Made by a program: the position numbers and the translations under genes | In this document: positions 21,971 through 31,052 of the stretch, piece after piece | How the letters are laid out: each line of letters opens with the position of its first letter | Position numbering within the stretch: position 1 is the first letter of the stretch | Assembly: GCA_950097015.1 (NCBI GenBank) | Contig: CATNEN010000001.1 | Coordinates: 22,993,501 to 23,057,500, forward strand | DNA: 64,000 nt | DNA from: Macrostomum hystrix | Taxonomy: Eukaryota; Platyhelminthes; Macrostomidae | Direction of reading: 5' to 3' | Notes under the pieces: generated by a model | Seen by the model: the letters and a program-made list of their open reading frames with translations, nothing else | What the model was told of the DNA's origin: nothing | Database searches by the model: none

Positions 21971-23233
21971 GTTTAAAGGCTGTAGTCTCTGGGGACAGTC
22001 TCGCGCTACATGACCTGGTTGGTCGCAGATGTAACAGGTTCTGGGTCGTGCAGTAGGCGCATTCGCTCCCGCAGGATTGAAACGGTCATTGGCTGGTTGG
22101 CCTCGCCAACCTGACTGCCTTTCGACACCAGTCTGCTGTCTAGTGGGATTAAACTGCCTAGGTGGAAACATTCTGTTGTAACTGCTCATCTGCGGATTAA
22201 AATACGGTTGTGGCTGCGTCTGAGCCGGCGGTCTCATTGGCCGCTGAGTCTGCATCGATGCGAATTGCGGTCGCTGTTCCTGCCGGTAAAAGTACGGCGA
22301 ACTCTCAGTGCGAAATTGCGGTGGTGGATAATAATTCGGTTCCTCTATCTGCTCAAACTGCGAGCTCTGCCTAGCGGCTTTGCCACGGAACTGTGCCTGC
22401 TTGACGGGTTCAACCTGGGAAACCAAAGTCTCAGGCGGTTCCGCTTTTCTTCTACCCTTAGCCCCTTGGCTTGCCAGCTCATCGAGGATCTCCTCGTTCT
22501 TGGCTGCTGCGAGCAAATCCATGGCGGTATAAGCGTCGCCTCTGGACCGTCTGATAGAAATGACAGCCCGCCTAATTTTGTAATTCAAAATTCCGGCTTC
22601 AAATCGCTCAGAAATTCTTTCTCTGGCCTGATTTTCAAGGCCTGCCTTCCGAACTAATTCAACAAGAGCGTCATAAAAGTGCTCAAGGCTCTCGCCTTCC
22701 TGTTGTTTCCGGTTCATCAACTGAATTTTTGCTTCTTCCTGCTGGGCAACTGGCCTGAATTTCTGCTGCAAACTCTCAACTAATCGTGGGTAAGCGAGGT
22801 TCGGGTCAAGGCCTAGATTAATATAAATCTTGTAAGCTTCTTCATCCAGCAAAGACAATAATTGGCAGGCTCTGGCATCAGCCTCAATGGCGTTACCTTG
22901 GCAATAGTTAGTAAAAATCTTTAGAAAAACTTCAAAGTCTCCTCCGACAGCATAAGGCTTGGGTTTCGCTACTGAATTATTATTCCTATAAATAAGTCTA
23001 GGGGCAGCTCTCAAATTCTGGATCTGATTCTGCAGATCGGTAATCAAAGCTCTTAGTTGGTTATTGTCAGCTGCTAAGTTCTCTACTACTGCGGCTTGAG
23101 CATTGACCTGTGGGTCGGCTAAGTTTTGACCTTGGTCTGGCCCGAGAGCAGGGCCTTCATTCTGTTCATTGGCTACGGCCGCAGGGTCTGGGCCAGCACC
23201 TCTAATTTCAACTCCTACACCCGCCATGTACAA
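21923..23233 (-). CDS. Retrotransposon Gag
   Basis: 436 aa with an ATG start at 23233 (a second ATG lies two codons on). The N-terminal part is acidic and Ala/Asn-rich, with a short coiled segment (QLRALITDLQNQIQNLR). A capsid-like region spans about residues 95-250 (FLKIFTNYCQG, LLSLLDEEAYK, EGESLEHFYDALVELV). A Gln/Pro/Arg-rich linker follows, then one CCHC zinc knuckle CYICDQPGHVARDC at about 396-409 for RNA binding. It would assemble the particle that packages element RNA. The last 16 codons after TTA AAC are read only if no frameshift occurs; the stop is TAA at 21923-21925. The 5' leader from the LTR is about 318 nt. Confidence 0.9.
   Translation of the reverse strand: MYMAGVGVEIRGAGPDPAAVANEQNEGPALGPDQGQNLADPQVNAQAAVVENLAADNNQLRALITDLQNQIQNLRAAPRLIYRNNNSVAKPKPYAVGGDFEVFLKIFTNYCQGNAIEADARACQLLSLLDEEAYKIYINLGLDPNLAYPRLVESLQQKFRPVAQQEEAKIQLMNRKQQEGESLEHFYDALVELVRKAGLENQARERISERFEAGILNYKIRRAVISIRRSRGDAYTAMDLLAAAKNEEILDELASQGAKGRRKAEPPETLVSQVEPVKQAQFRGKAARQSSQFEQIEEPNYYPPPQFRTESSPYFYRQEQRPQFASMQTQRPMRPPAQTQPQPYFNPQMSSYNRMFPPRQFNPTRQQTGVERQSGWRGQPANDRFNPAGANAPTARPRTCYICDQPGHVARDCPQRLQPLNCKRNGSRGGLTVPRH
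21971..21977 (-). promoter_or_regulatory. -1 ribosomal frameshift slippery heptamer T TTA AAC
   Basis: On the element strand the gag codons read CCT TTA AAC TGC, giving the heptamer T TTA AAC exactly in the zero frame (X XXY YYZ). Pol lies in the -1 frame and stays open across the overlap. Five bases downstream a hairpin can form between 21965-21957 (GCGGAACGG) and 21939-21929 (CCGTTCCCCGC), nine pairs with a two-base bulge. Confidence 0.8.
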
Positions 23234-23551
23234 TTTTTATGAGTCACTGATAAGAAAGTCTGCGCGGGCGCTTATCTATAATAGAATCTAACTAACCGAG
23301 GCAATAAAATTTCAATCGACCAATTGTACTAACACTGGCCTTTTAAGTTTGTAGCAAAAATAATAATAAGGTGGAATCTTTAATTAGATTGCAGAAGAAC
23401 TATATCAATATAAGAACCGTGGAGGTATGTACTTCTCCAGGCTATCTCTATAGCAGAACTCTTAAACTTTCTTCTCAACAGGAATTCTCCTTTCTCTCAA
23501 TAGAAATCAATCCTCCTTCAATAGAAATCTCTCCTCCCTGGGGGCTCCAAA
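23234..23551 (-). other. Retrotransposon 5' leader
   Basis: Region between the 5' LTR and the gag ATG, beginning with the PBS candidate. It would contain packaging and dimerisation signals, none recognisable by eye. Confidence 0.6.
23532..23549 (-). other. Candidate primer binding site
   Basis: Two bases after the 5' LTR the element strand reads TGGAGCCCCCAGGGAGG, starting with the TGG expected from pairing to a tRNA CCA end. I could not assign the tRNA. Confidence 0.5.
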
Positions 23552-24708
23552 TGTGATATTTTGACTTAGGTCTCTCTTTACGTTGAGATTCCTAAATGAG
23601 GTCGGGTGTCCTACTCTTTGTGAGAGATTCCCTTTTCGCAACTCGAAAATAACGAAGACAAGACGATTCAAATCCCAAGCTAAACAGCTGATATTTAAGT
23701 GTTAACCAATAAATAAGAGAAAGCTATGATCACTGATCAATTCCCCTGGCAGCGCTCTTTTCGTCCCCTGCCAGGTACTGTACTTAATTCAATCCAATTC
23801 ACAATTCGCACTAACAAAATCTCGATAACCGCAACACAAAACACGAACTCTACTCGATAATACGACACGATAAACAACACAAATAACTCCTAGACAAACA
23901 GATAGTCCCTATAACAAACAAGACAAATAACGCGAAACCTAACCAAAATCCCTAACATAAAACCGAGGCGACCAGCAAGCACTTCTGCACTATGGCACAA
24001 CGATAGTTCTATCGTGCCACACCTAATGTCTGTTCGACGGCGTCCCACCGATGATTGTCGGCGATATGGAGAGTGCTTCCGTGCTTGCCAATCCCTATCT
24101 AACACTCCGTCAGCAGTTGGCCAGACGTACCGAGCTCAGCGCAAGCTACTTACTGACGTGGGGTTGAGTGTGGGGGTTTTCTTTGACTAACTAGTTGGAC
24201 CGGTTTACCTGTCCCGGTATCTATTTACTAGGATGCGTAACACGAATGAGAACAATATCAAGATCAAGAGCAAGAGCAAGGTCGAACGCGAGACCAGAAT
24301 CACATGAGAACAATATTTCAGCGCAATAGTCAGTTTTATAGTCAAGCGCCCGCCCCAGCCCTCATCAAAGCCTGGGTGCCGGCCGCGCCGCTTGTTCTTC
24401 TGCCAGGTCGCCCCTGCCGGTTAACGAACCGGCTGCTGATTGGCCCGGCTCGGGGTGTCGCACTTAAGTCGGTTCACTTCAATCGGCTAGCCGTCCTCCC
24501 ATTGGTTGGGCCCACCAGACCAGGGCTAGTCTGATGCCTTGGCTGTAGAGCAGGGGTGACCGGCCGGTCGCGTGTTAGGCCTGGCTGGGGTGCGCATGTA
24601 CAAACAACTAACCTATAAGATACATTAAAATAATTCATAATATTGACGTGCGCGAATAAGTTACTACAAGTAGAAATATACGCATTATAAAAACATGCCG
24701 ACACTACA
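23552..24708 (-). repeat. 5' LTR (right copy)
   Basis: 1,157 bp, apparently identical to 15314-16470. In element orientation it starts TGTAGTGTCGG and carries AT-rich TTTTTATAATGC near its 5' edge. Short open frames inside both LTRs are identical copies and are not genes. Confidence 0.95.
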
Positions 24709-26317
24709 GATGATACTCGTAAAAGCCTAATATTGCAACAAAGCGCACCTATTATTGCCGGAAAATCAGTTCCGTCACTATTATGTGTGTTTAGTAGATG
24801 CAGAGTTTCTTATTTCACAAAGTAATGAAAACATTTGTTGAGCCAAGCATGAAAATGTAGTCCATGTTGACACGACATGCTTTATTCTTCAGAGAACTAA
24901 AAAACTACACAAGCAAGTCATTTGAAAGTCTTTCAAAGCCAAACGCTCCGAGTCTCCGAAACCAACGTCTAGAGTTGCACCGGCAGGAGAGTTGAAATTT
25001 TGAGCAATTTTTTCTGTGTTCCCAGCATCGCATCGCAGCAGCAACGCTGCAGTCACCTTCCTGCAGTCTCGAGAGCTGCCTTTGTTGCATTTTCTGAGAG
25101 GACTCGAGAACAATCTTTGACTCTTTGCAGTGGGAGAAAGACAATTCAGGGGATTTTTAGAGACTCCATCGCTAAGCGATGGCAGATACCATTGTTCTGA
25201 CATTCCAGTTTTTTTGTATTCCATCGACTACGACTTTTTTGTTTGAGTGCGTTTGGTTGCAACTACATCTCAAAGATTTTTTCAGTTGATCAGGCTAACG
25301 CTAGTAGCTTAAAAAGCTAAAAGGATCCGATCTATTTTTCTAGTTTTCAGTTGACTATCCTGTCAAAGTTATAGATGTTTTGCAGCATTTAAAAAAGGAC
25401 AAGGCTTTGCTTAATGTACTCGTATTGCTGATGAAATCAGGGCCAGTTCAGAGCAGGTGTCTTCTAATACTCATCTTGATTAGTACTCTTTGTGATGCGC
25501 CCATTGATATATTCTGTAAGGTGATATGGGGCTTGGTTTGCGTGATCTATTTGAAAACTTCTAACTAGTTGGGTTCATACGAGGCTCGTAATACCTCGTA
25601 TATGGCAAGTGACGCATGTTATAAACTACTTCAAGTAATAGATTTTGCACACTGAAACTTTTTTGTCCTTTTGTTCATCCACATGAGAGACATTCAGATA
25701 CGCATGTACAGAAATATAATTGTGTCACTTGATTGCGAACATTATTGCTTTGTTGTCTTCAATGGCCCTTAAGTGTCCGTGCGTTGGAGCATCAAACAGC
25801 TCTGAATTTACCACTTACCAAAACCAGTCCATTAACAACTTTCTTTGTTGTTTCTATAAAAACAGTGGCTGGTGTTGTCTTGTTGTGAATTGTTGTAGTT
25901 AACTGTAGTGAATTACAACCACTACATGTAGTAGCGAGTAAAATTTAATTTCCCGTATTTTAGTCCTTGCCAACCACCCTGCCTTGAATAATATTCTATC
26001 AACCTCTTACTCTCGTGATTGGTTGGCACCCTTTCTTCCTCTCACCCGCTCCCACTCATATCGAAAGCATTAGAAAATCGAAGAACAATGAAATATTTCA
26101 ACTACCAGGAGAGTCCAAAAAGTTGTTGAAACTTTCAACCTAGATCGTAGTTCGATTCAGAAACTCGTTGATTTAATTGACGTTTTTTTGAAAGCTGCTT
26201 AATTTATCTGTGCAAAACTTTACATTTTGATAATATTTTCTCACATTCAAAAGTTATGAGCAAGTTACTGCAATTCCCAGGGTAAAAATTATAGAAAATG
26301 ACACAGAAGATGACATA
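24709..26317. other. Spacer right of the retrotransposon
   Basis: 1.6 kb of mostly AT-rich sequence. Several short open frames (for example minus strand 24.9-25.2 kb) have no recognisable domain. No gene supported. Confidence 0.4.
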
Positions 26318-26460
26318 GGGGGTTGTGTGGCAGAGCGGTCTAACGGTTGCGCCTCTCGCACCAAGGTCCCTGAGCGCGATTCCGCTGCGAGGCCGCATTC
26401 ATTTGGGCGCAGCCGTGGAGAGAAGGCTTGGGGGCTTGTCGTGCAATTCACACAATGGGC
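26318..26460 (+). mobile_element. tRNA-derived SINE head fragment
   Basis: TGGCAGAGCGGTCTAACG, then CCAAGGTCCCTGAG, GATTCCG and GGCTTGGGGGCTTGTCGTGC, in the same order as the copy at 10.86 kb. The body and tail are missing. Confidence 0.7.
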
Positions 26461-26806
26461 TGAACATGCGCATGTAGCATTATCAAAGCTCGTATTTTTG
26501 TTTTAAATAGATTATGTGTCGCCAGGTCAATTTCTGTATATTTAAGCAGCGGATCTTGTTATCTCACACTCCGTCTCAGGTTATTCCTTTTTGTTAACAA
26601 AAGTAAACAGAAAAAGCCCATTCTGTTGATCAGTGACAGTTTAACAACAGCGGCGAGCCTTTTCTATAAGGGCATTGTGGACAGACAGCTATTTAAGAGT
26701 TTGTCAACAGACATCAGCATCAGTAAAGTGCATGCAACTGAAAAAGTCTTTAACAATATCTTAGGTTCCAGTTTTCTTCCTTATCTGCCCAAGACGATCT
26801 GGTTGT
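26461..26806. other. Downstream region of WSC gene 4
   Basis: 3' flank of the minus-strand gene. No canonical poly(A) signal (TTTATT on +) close to the stop and no other gene seen. Confidence 0.35.
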
Positions 26807-27989
26807 TCAGCCGCGTATGAAGAGCTCTCCTACGGTTTCATTGAGTGCTAGCGGCACGTGGGAATACCTGAGCAGGTGGCAAGAGCGCTGCTGCTCAGCG
26901 TAGATGACAGCCTGACAGCCAATGTCGCATTGGTAGATGCACTCTCGCAGTCCTCTAACGCTGGGAACGCTCCAGTAAGTTGAGTTCAAGAGCCTGGCGC
27001 TGAAGTAGGTCCTGTTAGCTGCCCGAGTAAACTGGTTTGAGTCTGCAATTTTTGCCATTCTTCAGCAAGTTAAGGCTTACAAATGTTACGGATGAGGTTT
27101 TCGTCCATAATCAAATTAAATTTCTCCAATATAAAATCTTAGTTTACTCAGTATGCGCCCGGAAAAAGTGACACACTTGGGCATGCGGCTCCCAAAAAAT
27201 ATGAATTATTGTAAAGCTACAGAGGTGGAGTGTTGATGTAATGCCATAGACAGTTCTGAATCGGTTGTTAAAGTACAGAGACCCTTAGCTGACATTTCTC
27301 AACCGCTGATATTTCCTGTTCTCTCGTCCGGCTGCGCGATAGTACAAAAAGTGGGCCTTCAAATTCCAGTGTAAAATATTCTTCGAATTGGGCAGAATTG
27401 CCTCCTCGCTGGCTGCGGGTCTAGTGTCACCAAATAATATGCCATTGCCTAAAATTTCACTTCGAGGCAATGGCCTTCAGACACATTCGCCATTGCATAG
27501 AATTAATTGCCCCGTGGCAATGGGGTTGTTGGAAATTTTAACAGTGAACCAGTGAGGATAATTTATCCAACGCGACTCACTTTCGTAGCTCAACGCGAAC
27601 ACCGAGTTGATGTAATCGGAGCCGCACTGCTGCGTGGCGTCTCCCGTGCAGTACATGTTGCAGCGGCTCTCGTTCAGCGCCCCGTAGCGTCCGTAGGACC
27701 AGCCGCACGCGCAGGACTGACCGAACTGCAGCCCCATATAGGGGAAGCCGCCAAGAGCGCACACCTGGCTGCACACCTGCCGTGTCATACCTCCTGGGCT
27801 CCAGATGAAGCAGGGCTCGCCAGTCGAGATGGCAAATCCAGCAATCTCTGCTAGACCTTCCAGGGCTGAGAGATCACGTAAAACTGCGTCCTGGAAGCAG
27901 CCCAGGTAGGCAATACCGGTCAGTCTGCCATGACTGACTGCTAGCAGGCAATGGAGCAGCAGTAGACCAATCTGCACGTGGGCCGACAT
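26807..27989 (-). CDS. Secreted WSC + PAN/apple-like domain protein, copy 4
   Basis: Exon 1 27989-27581 and exon 2 27042-26807 join in phase 1 (donor GTGAGT, acceptor TTGCAG) and give 214 aa. The signal peptide is residues 1-21 (IGLLLLHCLLAVSHG). WSC domain: YLGCFQDAVLRDLSAL, CSQVCALGGF, SCACGWSYG, CNMYCTGD and QCGSDYINSVFAL. The usual CYCG is CACG and the CGGA motif is CGSD, so this copy is diverged, as is copy 1. The PAN-like end has CIYQCDIGCQAVIY, SCHLLRY and ELFIRG. Its exon-2 start (SNQFTRAANR) resembles copy 1 (PNQFTQS) more than the others, so copies 1 and 4 form a subfamily. The 538-bp intron holds a SINE tail fragment. Confidence 0.83.
27386..27456 (+). mobile_element. SINE tail fragment in WSC gene 4 intron
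   Basis: GGGCAGAATTGCCTCCTCGC followed by a GCCATTGCC word. These match the tail of the SINEs at 7.24 and 47.77 kb on the opposite strand. Confidence 0.5.
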
Positions 27990-28303
27990 GTCTGCTTTAA
28001 GTTACTTTGGAGCAGGCTACTACGCTACTTACGCGCTCTAAAAAATAGCCCTGTTCAGTAAATTTGCTTCTCAAAGCCGAGAATCTTTCAGTCGGCTAGG
28101 GATTGGACGAGTCTAACACAGTGGAGGTCGATAATTTATTTAATTTCTTACTTTTCATGGTTTATTGATCATCAATTAAGGAACAATGTAGCTTTGAATA
28201 TTTTGAAGGATAGAATAAGAGAGAATTGCCACCTAGCCCAGTTGGGCACGATGTACTGCCGGTGGCTTTGCTGCAGCTATTCAAAGGCACTTCCAAAGCC
28301 CGT
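27990..28303. other. Upstream region of WSC gene 4 and spacer
   Basis: Probable promoter region of copy 4, though no clear TATA box. The segment 28,225-28,303 leads into an (AAC)n tract and may be the 3' end of a retroelement on +. Confidence 0.35.
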
Positions 28304-28595
28304 GTACAACAAGAACAACAACAACAACAAAATACGCTGTCAGGTGGAAAAAACAGCGTCACAGTGCACGCTTCAGAGCCTGGGCGCGAACAAAGGCCAC
28401 ACCGCCGGCAGTGTACGGGGCGCAAGCATCGGCCAGCAGGCAGTCGACGAAACGCCGAGTTCGGGCCTGGCCGCGCCGGTAGGGTGCCTGCAGGGTTAGC
28501 AGCAGCACCTCCTGCACCGGCTGCGGGCAGTAGGACTCGGCGCGGATGATATGGCCTGCCAGCTGGAGTCGCCGAAGTCGCAGCCGTTCACTTGG
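28304..28595 (-). pseudogene. Non-LTR retrotransposon (LINE) 3' fragment
   Basis: The minus strand 28595-28359 encodes about 78 residues including RRLQLAGHIIRAE, CPQPVQEVLLL and RRGQARTRRFVDCLL. This resembles the short C-terminal segment that follows reverse transcriptase in many LINE ORF2 proteins. A stop at 28359 is followed by an (GTT)n tract at about 28,332-28,304, suggestive of a microsatellite tail. It is 5'-truncated by the 19-bp minisatellite. The (AAC)n tract could instead be the tail of a separate + strand element ending at 28,333. Confidence 0.5.
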
Positions 28596-28615
28596 ACGGG
28601 CCAGGCCGGCGCGGC

Positions 28616-28828
28616 GATGTACATCCCAACTGTCAGTGGGATGTACAACTGTCAGTGGGGTGTACAACTGTCAGTGGGATGTACAACTGTCAGTGGGGTG
28701 TACAACTGTCAGTGGGGTGTACAACTGTCAGTGGGATGTACAACTGTCAGTGGGATGTACAACTGTCAGTGGGGTGTACAACTGTCAGTGGGGTGTAAAA
28801 CTGTCAGTGGGGTGTACAACTGTCGGAG
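28616..28828 (+). repeat. 19-bp minisatellite, about 11 copies
   Basis: The unit GTACAACTGTCAGTGGGAT alternates GGGAT/GGGGT. It abuts the 3' side of the broken WSC copy 5. The same unit family is found at the same position beside copy 6 (30.74-31.03 kb). Confidence 0.95.
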
Positions 28829-28855
28829 GTTTCAGTCGGGCTGTTGATCAGGCAT

Positions 28856-29368
28856 TCAGAATCTGACGAGAAATTCGCCATCGAGGCCACTGAGCTGTGT
28901 TGGCACCAGGGCGAACTTCAGCAAGCTGCAGCGACGCAGCAGCGGATTGAAGATGACAGCTTGGCAGTCGGGACTGCACTGCATCAGGCACTGGGCATGG
29001 CTGTCTGCCGAAGCGTTCCTGTAGGCTGAGAATCTGCTGAGCACACTAATGCTGGCTCTGCTTGAGACCGCAAACATGTCAGAGTCTGCAATGAAACAGA
29101 GTCAGATAAATTTAAATTGATTTTCAGTTTGTTTTTTTAGTCTCGAACACAGCCATACTCACCACAGCTCATACACTGAGTTCTTGCTAGCGCAAGAACC
29201 CTTCAGATGCAGGCTCCAGCAGCAGCTGCTCCGTAACTGCCGTAGCTCCAGCCACAGAAGCACTCCTGTCCAACCTGGACGCCCATGTAGGGAAATCCTC
29301 CGAGACTGCACACACTGGCGCACAGCTCCACGGTCATTGGGACGGTCTTGGTAACGCAGTGGGCCAAA
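28856..29368 (-). pseudogene. Broken WSC + PAN/apple-like gene, copy 5
   Basis: Exon 2 (29085-28856) is intact and nearly identical in protein to copy 6 (CLMQCSPDCQAVIF, CSLLKFALVP, EFLVRF). Exon 1 is damaged. Similarity to copy 6 begins only near 29,368, so the signal peptide and the first part of the WSC domain are missing. After YGAAAAGAC the original frame meets a TGA, and the segment holding the sixth cysteine and CGGA is deleted. The remaining SVYEL is in another frame. The intron is only 77 bp, with donor GTGAGT and acceptor TTGCAG. I see no upstream replacement exon, so this is most likely a non-functional relic of tandem duplication. Confidence 0.8.
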
Positions 29369-29499
29369 CACCAAACAAATACCTTGATGAGCCGTTATTT
29401 GCTGGTTGTTGGTGTGCGCGCTATTCCCTACTTGCAGTAATAGTGCTTATTGGATTTAATCTGAATGCAGCAGTGGAGCAGTCAAGTGCAGTAGACCCG

Positions 29500-29745
29500 C
29501 AGTAGACATGAGCACCCATTCACACAGTCACTGCTCACAAAAGTGTGCGCATCTGCCCTAAGTTTTTCATCGTCAGGCAGAGTACGTTTTCACTTTGCCT
29601 TGGAGCTTGGCCCTTAAGGGCGTAAAGTGCACGAAAAGTCACCAAGCCTTCTTTCAGCGTCCCAAACGAATGCGGCCTCGCCGTCGCGTTACTCAGAGAC
29701 CTTGGTGTGAGAGGTAAACGCGTTAGAACGCTCTGCCCCAAGATT
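29500..29745 (-). mobile_element. tRNA-derived SINE, partial
   Basis: On the minus strand the head (GGCAGAGCG, TTCTAACGCG, CCAAGGTCTCTGAG) is followed by the GC-rich body and TGCCTGACGATGA. The distal tail is absent. Confidence 0.65.
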
Positions 29746-30738
29746 AGGGAAAGGTAAATACACGAGCCCCAAATTTCAACATCGCTAGGCGGTGCATAAA
29801 CGCATGTCTTCTTCCTTTCTCTGTACTTTTAAACTATATCAAACTTCGCAATCCATGGATTCAAACGCAGGAATTTCAATGTACTTTTACATTTCTCGAC
29901 AAGAAGGCATTGTGTCTCAATTCTTAGTTAATCTAAAGACTGCATGCCCAGATGCCCAATTTACAGTAAAGTGTTCAGAAGCGACAGTTTAAGCTTACCA
30001 AAATTATGCCTTAATTTTCTACGAATATAGAAAATTGTATTGCTAAAAATCTGATTGAAGTAATGTATAATGCGGAAAACATTCTACACGGACTACTAAC
30101 TTGCCCGTAGTACTTCAGTAGTACGTGATGAATTTATTGAATAATTCTCGAAAAGTTATCACAGATTTGACGATTTACTCATTGCTTTACCCACTATCCC
30201 TTCAACGTCCATTCAGTTTGTGAACATCCCTCCACTTTACCAGATATTCCAATACACGTGCAAAATTTTATTGCTGCTATTGGCTGCATTTAAAAAAGTT
30301 GCAAAAGGTCTTAAATATAGTTGTTATTGTTAAAATGATTCGCTTTATAACACACCTAATATATGCGTAGCTTCGTGTGCCTAGCAATGGGTCCAAGGGG
30401 TAGAATGATTTGAGTTGTCCACCCCGATGTCTGACTGAATAATTAATGCAAGCTCCAAGCACCAGCCGCTAAAGCCGTTGCTAATGCCACACGACGTCTC
30501 TGTTCTATTTCACCAATTGTTTGCCTAGCGACACAATATCACCTGCCCCCCAAGTCTTTCCTATCTATTAATTTTTCTGCAACTCAAAATGCCTGAGAAG
30601 AAAATGCTTTCTCATTAGCAGAAAATTTTCTCTGCTTTTGATGGAGTATTGTACTTTGTGGCTTCTGTAATTAGTCAATTTTGCCAAAACATGGTTAAAC
30701 CCTTCTTAAAGAGCTAAATGACCTCAATATGCGAATGT
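29746..30738. other. Spacer between WSC copies 5 and 6
   Basis: AT-rich unique sequence. Small open frames only; none resembles a known protein. Confidence 0.4.
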
Positions 30739-31027
30739 CTGTGGGATGTACAACTTTTAATATATGGGATGTACAACCGTCAGTGGGATGTACAACTGTC
30801 AGTTGGATGTACAACTTTTAATATATGGGATGTACAACCGTCAGTGGGATGCACAACTGTCAGTTGGATGTACAACTTTTAATATATGGGATGTACAACC
30901 GTCAGTGGGATGTACAACTGTCAGTTGGATGTACAACTTTTAATATATGGGATGTACAACCGTCAGTGGGATGCACAACTGTCAGTTGGATGTACAACTG
31001 TCAGTGGGGTGTACAACTGTCGGAGGT
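30739..31027 (+). repeat. 61-bp higher-order repeat built from 19-bp units
   Basis: GTACAACCGT recurs every 61 bp (30771, 30832, 30893, 30954). Each block has three GATGTACAAC-type monomers, one carrying the insertion TTTTAATATATG. It is the higher-order relative of the simple array at 28.6 kb. Confidence 0.93.
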
Positions 31028-31052
31028 TTCAGTCGGGCTGTTAATCAGGCAG

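Larger units (their letters stand above)
15314..24708 (-). mobile_element. Full-length Ty3/gypsy LTR retrotransposon (9,395 bp)
   Basis: Two 1,157-bp LTRs flank an internal region with gag and pol, all read on the minus strand. Pol order is protease, RT, RNase H, integrase, which is the Ty3/gypsy arrangement. LTR ends are TG...CA. The flanks share GATG (15310-15313 and 24709-24712); AGATG is also possible if the final A of the right LTR belongs to the target duplication. A PBS-like TGG start and a purine-rich tract sit at the expected internal edges. There is no third (env-like) frame between pol and the 3' LTR. Both ORFs are open throughout, so the copy looks intact and young. The clade was not assigned. 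Confidence 0.95.

Noticed and set aside
24889-25224. 111-residue minus-strand ORF
   Set aside because: No domain, signal or splice context; composition like random sequence.
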